This document shows, piece after piece, positions 45,935-56,216 of a DNA stretch of 64,000 bases. Positions within the stretch are counted from its first letter, which is position 1, and each line of letters opens with the position of its first letter. Position numbers and translations under genes: made by a program. Origin of the DNA: Morella rubra (Eukaryota > Streptophyta > Magnoliopsida > Fagales > Myricaceae). The stretch spans positions 8,641,439 to 8,705,438 of the forward strand of contig CM025856.1 of the NCBI GenBank assembly GCA_003952965.2, in the 5' to 3' direction. The notes under the pieces were generated by a model that was given only the letters and a program-made list of their open reading frames with translations, was not told where the DNA came from and ran no database searches.

Positions 45935-48392
45935 AGATTAAATCTTTCTTTCTTGTTTAGGTGGTTTAGTACTTGGTGGGGAAATTTTTGAAACATCTTC
46001 CTCCTCAACCAACATATCCACATCCTCTAACCTCAATCCCCTAGCATCAACAGTACAGTTCAAACGATTATGAAAACGAGACATAGTGTCTACAAGGCAT
46101 AGAAAGTAGAAACAACCTTCATTTATTGATAAAGTGATAATCAAAACCCATATATGCCTACAAAAGATCACATTATAAACTTATCCTACAAAAAATGAGG
46201 GAACATAAACCTAATAAGTAATAACCTATCATATTAGAACTTTCCAATTCAAACAAATGAAGGTTTAATCTCAAGATTCTCAATAGAAAAAAGATGATCA
46301 TCAATGATTCAATATAAAGTTATAAACAAGTAAAAGCAAAAATTCTATAAACAAACAATGTCTCAAATATCAACTACAAGTTCAAAATGTCAAATTAAAG
46401 AGCAACATTGCAACCGTTCCTTAGCAACAATCAACAAGGAAGATACATGTAATCATGTGAGGCAGAAAATAAAAATTAATGCCAATTGGTACAAGAATCA
46501 ATATCAGGAAGATATTGATAATCATTTGAGTAATATTAGAAACCGTATTTATAGTCAAAATAAAATGTAACAAGAATCATTTCCATTACCAAGATTAAAC
46601 TCTAAACATAAAAAGACTAAGATAACACAACACTTAACAGGGATAAACTATCATTTATTCAGATTAATACTCTAGATGAAGGTGAAATTTTATTTCCAAG
46701 TTTCTCATATGATGGAAAAAATCCTTTAGCAATTAAGTAGGCAATGCCATGTTTCCATAAGGCTGGAAATACCGCACCCTCTTTTCTTCTTCATAATCGT
46801 CAATACCTCCCTCAAGAATGTAAGTAATATTGGTTATGGAAATCGTAAAAAAGAAACACAAATCATAAATTCCATTCATATCTAAAATTAGTTAAAATCC
46901 TTATTCTACTACACCCTTTACCTCACATACCGTGTGTGAGACAAAGCATGGAGATCATTGGCATCAGAAACACTACGTAGGTCGGCGGTCAGGGTGCTGT
47001 GTGCGCCGTGTAACTCAGGATGTGCCGCTGTGGCTGCCTGCGGTAGGGGTTCAAGAGGCCAAGAGGGATTCGGGACTTATCATTCAAAGGGTTCACCAAC
47101 TCATACTTCTTTGGGGGCAACCATAGATTAAATTTCCTTGTGGTGGGGACCGGTGGGGAAATACATTCCGGATCAAACCGGATCCTCTAACCTCAACCCC
47201 TCATCAACAGTACAGGCTTATGAAAACAGACATAGTGTCTACAAGGCATAGAAAGTAGAAACAACCGGATAATCAAAACCCATATATGCCTACAAAAGAT
47301 CACATTATAAACTTATCCTACAAAAAATGAGGGAACATAAACCTAATAAGTAATAACCTATCATATTAGAACTTTCCAATTCAAACAAATGAAGGTTTAA
47401 TCTCAAGATTCTCAAGAAAAAAGATGATCATCAATGATTCAATATAAAGTTATAAACAAGAAATGAAGCAAAAAGTCTATAAACAAACAATGTCTCAAAT
47501 ATCAACTACAAGTTCAAAATGTCAAATTAAAGAGCAACATTGCAACCGTTCCTTAGCAACAATCAACAAGGAAGATACATGTAATCATGTGAGGCAGAAA
47601 ATAAAAATTAATGCCAATTGGTACAAGAATCAATATCAGGAAGATATTGATAATCATTTGAGTAATATTAGAAACCGTATTTATAGTCAAAATAAAATGT
47701 AACAAGAATCATTTCCATTACCAAGATTAAACTCTAAACATAAAAAGACTAAGATAACACAACACTTAACAGGGATAAACTATCATTTATTCAGATTAAT
47801 ACTCTAGATGAAGGTGAAATTTTATTTCCAAGTTTCTCATATGATGGAAAAAATCCTTTAGCAATTAAGTAGGCAATGCCATGTTTCCATAAGGCTGGAA
47901 ATACCGCACCCTCTTTTCTTCTTCATAATCGTCAATACCTCCCTCAAGAATGTAAGTAATATTGGTTATGGAAATCGTAAAAAAGAAACACAAATCATAA
48001 ATTCCATCAAGCAAAACCATCATATCTAAAATTAGAAAACAAACCAAGAATTAAAATCCTTATTCTACTACACCCTTTACAATTAGTTTTAAATGTTTGT
48101 TTGTGACTCACATACCTACTAACTATTGTGTGTGAGACTCTGAAAGTGAGAAGGAGAATCAAAGAACAGAGATGGAGACAGGACGATTGGGGAGAGTGGG
48201 TGCTGTTGGGCTGTGCCTTTGGGGTGGCCACATTGGCCGATGGGTGAGAACTGAGAAACACTACGTCGTACCGGTCGGCGGTCAGGGTGCTGTGTGCGCC
48301 GTGTAGCTGTCGTGCACTCAGGATGTGCCGCTGTGGCTGCCTGCGGTAGGGGTTCAAGAGGCCAAGAGGATTCGGGACTTATCATTCAAAGG
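45898..48392. repeat. Direct duplication of about 1.2-1.3 kb, probably an assembly artefact
   Basis: Block A (45898-47089) and block B (47090-48392) are the same sequence in tandem. Their middles (46190-46860 and 47320-47990) are essentially identical. Toward the junction at about 47090, the tail of A and the head of B each become shortened, deletion-ridden versions of their counterparts. That pattern fits two overlapping contig ends of poor consensus quality joined without merging. Confidence 0.8.
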
Positions 48393-48676
48393 GGAAGGAT
48401 TCGAGAAATAGGGCCTAGTCAAAGGACTCAAAACGTATAGTTTTGGTAAAAGTTTTAAGTTTGTATAAAAAAAATTATATTTATATTAAAAATCTGGTTC
48501 GGTCCAGTCCAGACCATTTCCCAAAAGGCCTAGACCGGACAGGACCGGATATAACCGGTTTTCCAAATCCATTCCGGATTGAACCGGATTTATACCACTA
48601 AGCCACAAATCCGGTCGGGTCTGCTCCAATTTTGTGGTCCGGTCCGGTCTGCAATCCGATTTTGTTAAGCCCTAAT

Positions 48677-48856
48677 TATGGACGATCATGGGTGGATCAG
48701 CTATCTAAGGAGAACCGGCACAACATCTGTAGATCTAGTCCGAGAATTTTATGTTGCACTTCTGGGCCTTGCGGATATCAATGCACCACTTTGGAACATC
48801 ACGAAACTGATGGACAATGTGGAGGAGCTCTTAGAGAAGATACTTGAGGCCGTCTA
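48677..48856 (+). pseudogene. Plant transposon-associated ORF fragment after the hAT
   Basis: Open sequence with DDHGWISYLRRTGTTSVDLV followed by REFYVALLGLADINAPLW, ending at a TGA near 48848. The VREFY..L motif is typical of the plant family annotated as putative plant transposon protein. It lies directly right of the hAT end. Function unknown. Confidence 0.55.
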
Positions 48857-48967
48857 ATTAGGACCCTCGGAGCCTGCACCATGACTCTGATCTTGTCTCT
48901 TTATGTTTATTACTTCATTAGTTTTATTTTACACTATGTTTTCTAGACATCTTTTATTTTTGGATTT

Positions 48968-49062
48968 GTATTTGCTGACATTTGATTTTTATTTTGGATA
49001 TTTATGTTGATTCTGTATTTACTGATATATGATTTTTATTTTGGATATTTATGTTGATTAAC
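48968..49062 (+). repeat. Two-copy tandem repeat, 47-48 bp
   Basis: Both units read TGTATTTRCTGAYATWTGAT then TTTTATTTTGGATATTTATG and TTGATT. Noncoding, inside the right part of the CACTA-like candidate. Confidence 0.75.
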
Positions 49063-49397
49063 TTTAACTAATTCTTACATAACTCAATATATTAACTTAA
49101 TATGTTAACTATATACATATCCTCACTTAATATATATGTTGTTCTATAACAAATACATCATACAAATGTTGCTTACACATACTTCACGCCAATTGAAAAC
49201 CGTCTGGGCCTATACGTTTGTTGTTCGAACTATTTTTCCTAACAAAACTGGCAAGCCGTCACTCAAAATATTGCGTGAAATGCTTATAGTGACAAATCGC
49301 CTGTTAAAAGTATTTTGATACAAAAACATTTTGTTGACAAATTTATTGCTTTTGGCGACAAATTGTTTGGACGCCCAAGATCATTTTTCTTGTAGTG

Positions 49398-51079
49398 GTT
49401 CAAGCAGAGGACAAGTCCACTGGTCATCATCAGGGTTATAATTGAGCCGAGTATTGATGGTTAAAACATAGAAAATACGTAACTCGAACTCAACTCAAAT
49501 TTTTAAAATGGTGTTTGAACTCGACTCGAGTCGAGCTAAGTTTGAGCTCAACTCCAAATTAGATGCTTGAAAAACAAAGAAAACGATTTTACTAATGTAT
49601 GACATATCTATAATCTATAGCTAAATAAATAAAATGATAAGTACATAAGATAGGTATGATACGAATAAGACACGTACGTACGTACGGACATACATGGTCG
49701 GGTTAACAACTTGACAAGATTTCACGAGGACAAGACGTACGCCAGCGTGATTCAGGAATTGGACTAGACCACTAAATTTACTAGTGGACTTGTGGGCTAA
49801 GTGCATGCCATTATGGTTTGGATTTTGTTGCTTCTGGCTAGACAAACAAGACAACGCATCATGGTTTGGATTTTTCCTTTTTTTTTTTTTTTTTACCTTC
49901 TATTTTAGCAGAAGGTCCAGGTAGATGGGCTGAGAAGTTTATACCAAAATCAAGATTATATTCGAGGTCTATCCATTACCGTGCCTTATTGAGCTATTGT
50001 GACTTCAAATATGGAAGCCATTGCAGATCAATATGTAACTTCCTCAGCGCAACGCAGGGGGTGTCTTGCATCTAGTCCTATTAGCAAGCAACTGGAAAAA
50101 CTCTCTTTTTCTTTCTCTTTGAACTTGTTAGAAGATATTTAGCCGCATCGCATTTGTCTACCGACATCTTTCGTCTCCTGACGAGAAAAACCAGACACGA
50201 GAGAAGAATAGAGGAAAAAGTCACTAATTCAACACAGATTTGTGTAACAAAACTCTTTTTATTTTTGTGTAATGTTTGTTTCCTGAGAAAATAGTAAACA
50301 AAGAACAGACATAGCTTCTTACAGTAAGCCAAACTCCAAAACAGCATAGCTGTGCACACTTTTACTAACTTTCTTCTTTGATGTCTATGTTCCCGTTTCT
50401 TATGTTTTTTATACCACATTAACTACTCTTCTAACAAGCTCATAGCAAAGTGCATGTACTCCTCTATCCTAAGACATGCCCGCCTTCCACTTCTACACTC
50501 TATTGCATTTTAAAGTCTTCTTCCCCAACTAACAGCCCAAGGCCCAAAGTCTAGTAGCCCGGATTTCTAAGACATATAGACAAGTTACAATTTGTGAAGA
50601 AAGAATCTGCAAAGATTTCAATGGCTGCTTCACCAGAGAATTCAAGTTCATAAATCATGATCAGCAAGTGAAATTCCCTTGATCTGTTTTTTTTTTTTTC
50701 CTTCTACTGCTATCTAATTTCTGGGAATTGTCAGGCCATAAAATCATAAGCCCAGTAAAGAAGCTGAATTCCTTATAAAAATCATAATAGTGAAATTGTC
50801 AACTATTATTGTTTGCTAAAAATTGAGTCGTTAGCTGGCGACTAGGAAGTTTTTATTGGTGTTTACTGACAATACAGAGGGAAGTTCACGGTTGAAAAAT
50901 CGTGATGAGAACAACTAAGGGTCAAGGGTGTATGGTTATGGAAAACTTATGGGCTAGCAGCACAGTTGGCGGGTATGGTTTCATGCGACGCCAGTTATGT
51001 GTTAGTTGGGAGTCTCGTGTGAGGATAGAGGAAAAGTCACCAAAAGCGTAGCTTTTTCTTTCTTTGGAAAAAGAAAAAA
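49398..51079. other. Intergenic DNA; short hAT-like subterminal fragment, nothing coding recognised
   Basis: Between about 49470 and 49560 lie repeated AACTCGAACTCRACTC/GAGTCGAGCT motifs that often mark ends of plant hAT elements. No complete element can be drawn. A poly-T run is at 49876-49894 and an ACGTACGTACGTACG run near 49674. Open frames such as 50081-50419 match nothing I know. Confidence 0.45.
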
Positions 51080-51298
51080 ATGGAGCCATTAAATCAGAAA
51101 TCTCTTGAGAAATTAGTATCAAAGAGGGCTTTGCAAATTTGGAGCCCGTTTCCTTACCAAATTTGTGGGGTGGGTTTTCTCTGTGAAGTCGGTCTCACCT
51201 CTCTGTTTTTTGTTGCTCTCATGACTTCAATTGGTTTCTTCGAGTTGGGTGGGATTTCATTTTCTGCCATTTCAATGAGTTGCAACCATATTGATTAG
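51080..51298 (+). CDS. Hypothetical ORF, 72 codons, membrane-type N-terminus
   Basis: ATG at 51080 gives MEPLNQKSLEKLVSKRALQI then PYQICGVGFLCEVGLTSLFF and VALMTSIGFFELGGISFSAI. A basic N-terminus followed by one hydrophobic segment of about 25 residues looks like a signal anchor of a type II membrane protein. Codon content looks more gene-like than the surroundings. A GTAAG at the end of the frame could be a splice donor, making this the first exon of a larger gene, but I recognise no second exon in the next kilobase. It may be an isolated duplicated exon. I cannot name the family. Confidence 0.4.
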   Translation: MEPLNQKSLEKLVSKRALQIWSPFPYQICGVGFLCEVGLTSLFFVALMTSIGFFELGGISFSAISMSCNHID

Positions 51299-51835
51299 TA
51301 AGGGATTTTCACTGTCATGAATAGCCTTCCCAGCAGTGAAAGATAGTTAGCTACAAAAAAAAACTGTATGCATTTCGATTTTATTTCCAAGATTTTTTTT
51401 TTCCTCTTTTAACACAGGAAATTAAAATCAAACCGAAAACATATAATAGGAAATTACATTTATCACATTTAGAAATCAAATTCAACCTTCACAATTAATC
51501 TTACACACAGACTGGTTTGCTTGTCTTATAAACCAAAGTGAAGGAATATTGTTGGTGGGTGTTCAATGTAAAAGCTACTCCGAATATAATGATATTTAAG
51601 AATGCAGTCTGGATGAGAAGCCTGACATTCTGGATAGTAATAGAACTAATGTTTTGGGTTTTGTTTTTCTTCACGTATATTGCAATAATATTTCTCAAAT
51701 TAATCTTCAGTATTGTAACAAAGTATGAAAGGATGTTCACGTGGTCTGTAAATTGCAAAATGTGGGATAGTGTTGTGTACATAAAGTCCAGCGTAAATTC
51801 ACAATCACCACAAGGGAATATATATTTGTTGCTAG
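51299..51835. other. AT-rich stretch with an unexplained 114-codon frame
   Basis: The frame at 51538-51882 contains a hydrophobic run (FWIVIELMFWVLFFFTYIAI) and overlaps a similar frame on the other strand. It runs past a target duplication into an inserted repeat, so it is unlikely to be a real gene. Nothing else is recognised. Confidence 0.4.
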
Positions 51836-51844
51836 AGTCACAAC

Positions 51845-52607
51845 CAGATACAAGGGTGTGGACGGAGGCCACCGCCCCTTAAATTTCAAACAATCCCAGC
51901 AATCACCCTCAAAATAGAAAATTCTTTCATCAAAATTATATTTTCAAACCACCCCCTCCCCCCCCCCCAAAAGAACTGAAACTTTTTTCATTAAAATTAT
52001 ATTTTTGCCCCTCATAAACTTCAAAAAATTCCAGCAAATTTTATGTTCGGCAATCTTTAGAAAATTAGCTTAATTTATAACAAATATTTTAACACCTAAA
52101 TAAGATAATAAATAAGATTTTTATCTTTTTCTTTAAATTTAAAACTAAAAGATTGTGTCTTTGAGATCTCTAGCATTCTAAATCACAACCAAATGACAAT
52201 GTAAATCATTTTTATATTTTTTTCAAGTTTTTGAAATGTAAAAATTATACAATTAGACACAAAATTCTCACAAATGATATCATAAAATGATACACTATTT
52301 TATCACTTCAAGCTCTCATTATTTAGTATAATTTCTTTTATCCTTAAAATCACCATTAAACCATTTCAACTATAATTCAAAAAGAAATAATATTATACAT
52401 TATGATATAATTTATGATTTTTTTATCACTAGATACATAGTCCTTAGGTCAATAAATATGTTCAAATTTTTTAATATATTTTTTATCTTAATATTTATAG
52501 AATTATTATTACTATATATACATATAAAATAAGCTATATAATTAAAAATTAAAATTTTAATAATTAAAATATTCAGCACCCTAAGACAAATTCCTAGCAC
52601 CGCCACT
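51845..52607. mobile_element. 763-bp non-autonomous insertion with 9-bp target duplication
   Basis: The 9-mer AGTCACAAC occurs at 51836-51844 and 52608-52616. Between them is AT-rich, noncoding DNA with GC-rich ends: GTGTGGACGGAGGCCACCGC on the left and CTAGCACCGCCACT on the right. Such ends recur in common plant repeats. Nine bases is the usual Mutator-superfamily duplication, but I see no clear inverted ends, so the class stays open. Confidence 0.55.
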
Positions 52608-52759
52608 AGTCACAACAATTGCACTTTACATTATCCGTTGAACGGCAAAGAATAAGTGAGTGCTCATGATCATCATGTGAAAGGATGCCTAGAAATGAAC
52701 CATATCAAACTTCTAAAATTATGATTTTACCCTCATAGAATGGTCACTGTTAAAAAAAT

Positions 52760-53030
52760 GGGCAAATTACAAATACTCCCCTCGAACTATCACTCGTGTC
52801 TCATTTACCCCCTTAAACTATAACTTGTTGCAACTCGCTCCTCTCAACTATCTTTGTTGCGATTTCATCCAACGATTTTGAGTGTTAAATTGAGTGAATC
52901 CGTCATGTGCCTCTCACGTGACCATCTCCCCTCATTAAAAAACCGTTTTACCCTTCCTAGTAGTAAAAGATTGTTATGCCCCCTAATTAAAAAAAACACA
53001 CACACACACACACAGAATGTCGTCTTGCCG
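52760..53030 (+). repeat. Left terminal inverted repeat of the MULE
   Basis: Contains CTCATTTACCCCCTTAAACT, CGTGACCATCTCCCCTCATT and an (AC)n run, each present in reverse complement near the right end. Identity by eye is high with small indels. A weaker continuation (GTCGCACGAAGAACTC and GATCTTGGGCGATTGA) reaches about 53175. Confidence 0.85.
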
Positions 53031-53083
53031 CAAGTCGCACAGTTTCTGGTCACCTCCTATGTTTTGATTCAGCCTTCAAAATT

Positions 53084-53515
53084 TCACTTTTTGGTCAATC
53101 CATGTCGCACGAAGAACTCTCCTGGTCGGCGCACGAAAAATTTGTTGTGATCTTGGGCGATTGAGACGATTACCCTTCTTTTTTCTGGTCTACACGCGAA
53201 GAAGTCACGAACTGGCGAACTGGTCAAGATCTCTCCCTGCTTTTTTCTGCTCCTTGCGATGTTTCTCCAACTTCCGTTCATTATCTTCAACTCAGGTGGT
53301 ATGTTCTCTGTTGGTTCCTTAACGTTTGCTATTACAATGTACATATTGTGGATGCCAGACGCTTTTGCCCTAACAATCCCAACCTTCAACGATATTATAA
53401 CGAGTTGGACTTTTCTTAAAAATAGTTGTATGACCGATGATGCGTTGTGTTGTGAAGTTGTTAACTGAAACCACGACATATACTTGGAAAAAAAAAAAAA
53501 ACTGAAGCCACACAT
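53084..53515 (-). other. 143-codon open frame inside the MULE, unidentified
   Basis: The frame includes AKASGIHNMYIVIANVKEPT and ENIPPELKIMNGSWRNIARS. Its last third runs into the inverted-repeat continuation and its start lies beside a poly-T run, so much of it is not gene-derived. The middle could be another captured host fragment, but I recognise no family. Confidence 0.3.
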
Positions 53516-54309
53516 GTGACGACCTTACTTACACTGCCGTTTATAAAAGCCCTTCTTCTATTGTATTCGTACCCAGAGCACTACTAGCCAACCACGTGGG
53601 CCCTTTTCGCAATTTGTCCCGTTGTCCCATATCTCCTGCCAACCACATATTCAAAGAAAAATTGTTATTGTATCATTTCATCAATATTTTCTTGTTAGTG
53701 GAGTTTATTGTGCCATTTCGTCAATATTTTTGACTGTATCCTCAACATTTGACTTATTGGTGGGGTTCACTTAGCTTAATCCGCCACGGACAGGGTGCAA
53801 CATTTTGGTCCCACTTGCAGTTTAGATTATTGTAAAAATATACGGGGGTGTCAGTTGCTGAGTGTTTTTTTCTTAGGCGGGTGTTTCCAGTCCGCTTCCT
53901 TGAGTGGTCCCCCACCCATTTGATTTAGTACTTTTGTTTGTGTTTGACTTGGAATGAACAAAATATACTTTCTCAAAATATACTTTTTTTAGTTGCAGAG
54001 TTGTTTTTTTGGTTGCAGGGATGATTTTTTTTTAGTAGATGCAGAGACGTGTTTTGGTTGCAGAGATATTTTTTTGAAAATGCTTCTGTGTTCCATATTT
54101 TTAATAAGATAAGTGCTAGAAAGAGAAAGGTAGCAATTACTGTGATCTATTGTACAAACAAAGTCATCATTAAACTACATAACTTGGACACTGCCAGTTT
54201 CAAGATCTTACAACATCCGGATTTCATGTACAACCAACACATAACTTGGGAAAATGAAAAAATTACAACATAACATACATAACTTGAAAAATGACAAATT
54301 ACAACATTC

Positions 54310-54718
54310 ATATCTGTTTGGCCAAACATCAAAGCTTGACTCATCGTCAGCCCCTTCAACATCATACTCACTGCAATCATTGATGACCAAAGACCCACAT
54401 CCTCCAACAGAAAATAATGCATGACATGAATCAGGGTGAAGTTCTCGGGCCAAACTTCCATCATCTTCAACATGTATTTCAAAATTCCATCTTGTGCCCT
54501 TGACGTCTTCTTCCTCCTTGCCTGTTCTTGGGGCTGTTGCTGCTTTGCTATGTCAATTCCTTCTTTACTTTTATTCTATTCTTTGAGCCGTTTCAGACGC
54601 ATTTTGTCCCTCCAGTACATTCTCTTTCTCCAGTCGAAGCAGCCACCTCTCTTTCTCCAAGCTTCACTGATATGAACTCCATATCACAACAAAGCCACAT
54701 CTCATCGAACATCATCAT
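54310..54718 (-). pseudogene. Captured, rearranged EIN3/EIL transcription factor fragment
   Basis: Minus strand from ATG at 54718: MMMFDEMWLCCDMEFISVKL matches the start of EIN3/EIL proteins, ethylene-signalling nuclear transcription factors of land plants. Next, around 54625-54580, is YWRDKMRLKRLKE followed by a TAG where the family has glutamine. Then come [20 protein letters not shown] and [16 protein letters not shown] (to about 54459), the basic region before the DNA-binding core. It then switches frame and jumps to [20 protein letters not shown] and [20 protein letters not shown], which in EIN3 lies well downstream. The acidic segment and most of the DNA-binding core are missing. It cannot encode a functional factor and sits entirely inside the MULE. 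Confidence 0.9.
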
Positions 54719-54934
54719 CTTCTCCCAAAGGAAACCCAGAAATAAACCCCCAATACAAAGATCTTGACAGTTCGTGAGTTTGTCGTGTGCAATCCAGCGA
54801 ATTCTTCGTGCGACTCTGTGCGAATTCTTCAATCGCCCAAGATCGACGAATTCTTCATGCGCAGCTGAGTTCTTTGTGCGACTTGGGAGCTGAGTTCTTC
54901 ATGCGACATTTTCGGGTTGAAATTCAGAGGTAAG

Positions 54935-55201
54935 TTACTCAAGACGACATTACGCGTGTGTGTGTGTGTGTGTTTTTATTAGAGGGGGCATAACAGTCTT
55001 TTAATATTAGGAAGGGTATAACGATCTTTTAATGAGGGGAGATGGTCACGTGAGAGACATGGAACGGATTCTGTTCAATTTAACACAAAATCGTTCGGGG
55101 GATGGAATCGCAACAAAAAAAAGGGGAGCGAGTTGCGACGAGTCATAGTTTAGGGGTAAATGAGACACGGGTGATAGTTCAAGGGGTATTTGTAATTTGC
55201 C
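54935..55201 (-). repeat. Right terminal inverted repeat of the MULE
   Basis: Reverse complement of 52760-53030, ending GTATTTGTAATTTGCC before the duplicated TAAAAAAAT. Its (GT)n run is at 54955-54974. Confidence 0.85.
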
Positions 55202-55210
55202 TAAAAAAAT

Positions 55211-55583
55211 TATGAGTACACAATTTCCTTTTCGCGTTCCAAAAAATTATTTTCTAATCAAATTAACTGAAAATTTCAACATGGGTGTAAAGTGTCTGAA
55301 ATCAATAATTGATGGGTACAATGTAATAAAAACAATAGATAAGGTGTAAAGTGTCAAGACCCCATAGTTGGAGGGTGTAAAGTGTGTTTATCCCTTTTAA
55401 AATTTAGCTATAAGTGTGTATCATTATGGAGACACATAATTAAATCCCAAAAAACAATTGCCCTGAAAAATAAACATGGGGCAAACTGGCAAGTTGAATT
55501 GGAGAAAGGTGACAGACGATGCTATATATATATAGCTTACCAAAAAAAATATATGAAATAATATATATATCCGCCACCTAAAT
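55211..55583. other. Short intergenic stretch
   Basis: Noncoding. The phrase GGTGTAAAGTGT recurs three times at irregular spacing (55286-55392), resembling remnants of transposon ends. TA repeats occur near 55522 and 55560. Confidence 0.45.
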
Positions 55584-56211
55584 TTGATAAAATCCAGATT
55601 TCATATCAAATTTAGAGAAAATACAAGCATCATGCAGACGATTAAGGAAATTTTTTTTATTAGGAATAGGATAACGAATCCAACGTAAAACTTTATTTAA
55701 AGGTTTATAATTAATAACCAGACGAGGAACACCACGTTCTAATTCAACTTGACCCATAACATAAAAGGCTGCACAACTCCAAGGAGACTTGGAAGGACGA
55801 ATAAGACATTTATCAAGAAGTAATTGAATTTCTTTTTTACAAATTTCTAAATTTCTTGATTCATTTGTATTGGTCGGGCTTTAGTGGGAATATTTCTTTC
55901 AGAAAAGTCAGGTTCATACAGAAGAGTAATAATATGTTGTTTTCGATTCCAAAAAGCATTCGGAAGAGTAGAGCATACTGTATCTTCTAAATATTTTTGA
56001 AATGTTTGAATATCTTCTTGAAGTTTAGAATCTTGAAATTATTCTTCAATCTGTTTATAATGTAGTTCTTTATGCAGAAAGGAAATATGTTTTCTTTTGC
56101 AATGAATCTTATGCTCATTTAAAATATTAATTTCTTTTATTATGGAAACATTTTGCAATGCTTGAATATCTTTAGTAAAAAGAGGATAATAAAATTTAAA
56201 AGTCACATCAT
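55584..56211 (-). pseudogene. Caulimovirid reverse transcriptase region, partial (fossil)
   Basis: Contains IRPSKSPWSCAAFYVMGQVE and LERGVPRLVINYKPLNKVLR then WIRYPIPNK, and ends in IFSKFDMKSGFYQI, the first catalytic block. NIPTKARPIQMN lies upstream near 55880. These are diagnostic of Caulimoviridae polymerase. The remainder of the domain is absent. Confidence 0.88.
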
Positions 56212-56216
56212 GTCCT

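Larger units (their letters stand above)
43568..48674 (-). mobile_element. hAT transposon with decayed transposase
   Basis: Left end CAGGTCTGATTTTTTTATCGG and right end CCGATTTTGTTAAGCCCTA are imperfect inverted ends of hAT style. Both subterminal regions are rich in CCGGACCGGACC-type motifs. The minus strand between them encodes hAT transposase pieces: an N-terminal region from 46084, a BED zinc finger, an RNase-H-like core and a C-terminal dimerisation region. I could not confirm an 8-bp duplication. The length of about 5.1 kb is inflated by the duplication at 45898-48392. It splits the transposon ORF seen at 43341 and 48677. Confidence 0.8.
42190..49397. mobile_element. Candidate CACTA-like element (right end clear, left end uncertain)
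   Basis: The right end reads GATCATTTTTCTTGTAGTG at 49379-49397, the complement of the CACTACAAGAAAA terminus common in plant CACTA transposons. Subterminal motifs (GCGACAAATT, TTGACAAATTT) are repeated before it. On the left, CATCACAAAAACTT near 42190 and repeated GTCCGGACG/TTCGGAC/CGTTTGAAC motifs to 43283 could be the other subterminal region. I did not find matching 3-bp duplications. The element would carry the ORF at 43341 and contain the hAT at 43568-48674. No CACTA transposase is visible, so it would be non-autonomous. Confidence 0.4.
52760..55201. mobile_element. Mutator-like element carrying EIN3/EIL gene pieces (Pack-MULE)
   Basis: Flanked by the 9-bp duplication TAAAAAAAT (52751-52759 and 55202-55210). 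The ends GGGCAAATTACAAATAC and GTATTTGTAATTTGCC begin inverted repeats of about 270 bp that match clearly, with weaker matching to about 400 bp. Each includes an (AC)n/(GT)n run. Long inverted repeats plus 9-bp duplications define non-autonomous MULEs. No transposase is present. The interior contains parts of a host EIN3/EIL gene (54310-54718, minus) and other sequence I do not recognise. Confidence 0.88.

Noticed and set aside
46358-46570. 70-codon ORF present twice (also at 47463-47702)
   Set aside because: Its repetition comes from the duplicated block, probably an assembly artefact, and it lies in the noncoding 5' part of the hAT.
54147-54482. 111-codon minus-strand ORF as an independent gene
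   Set aside because: Its start is EIN3/EIL sequence, and the rest is the wrong frame over the second EIL piece.
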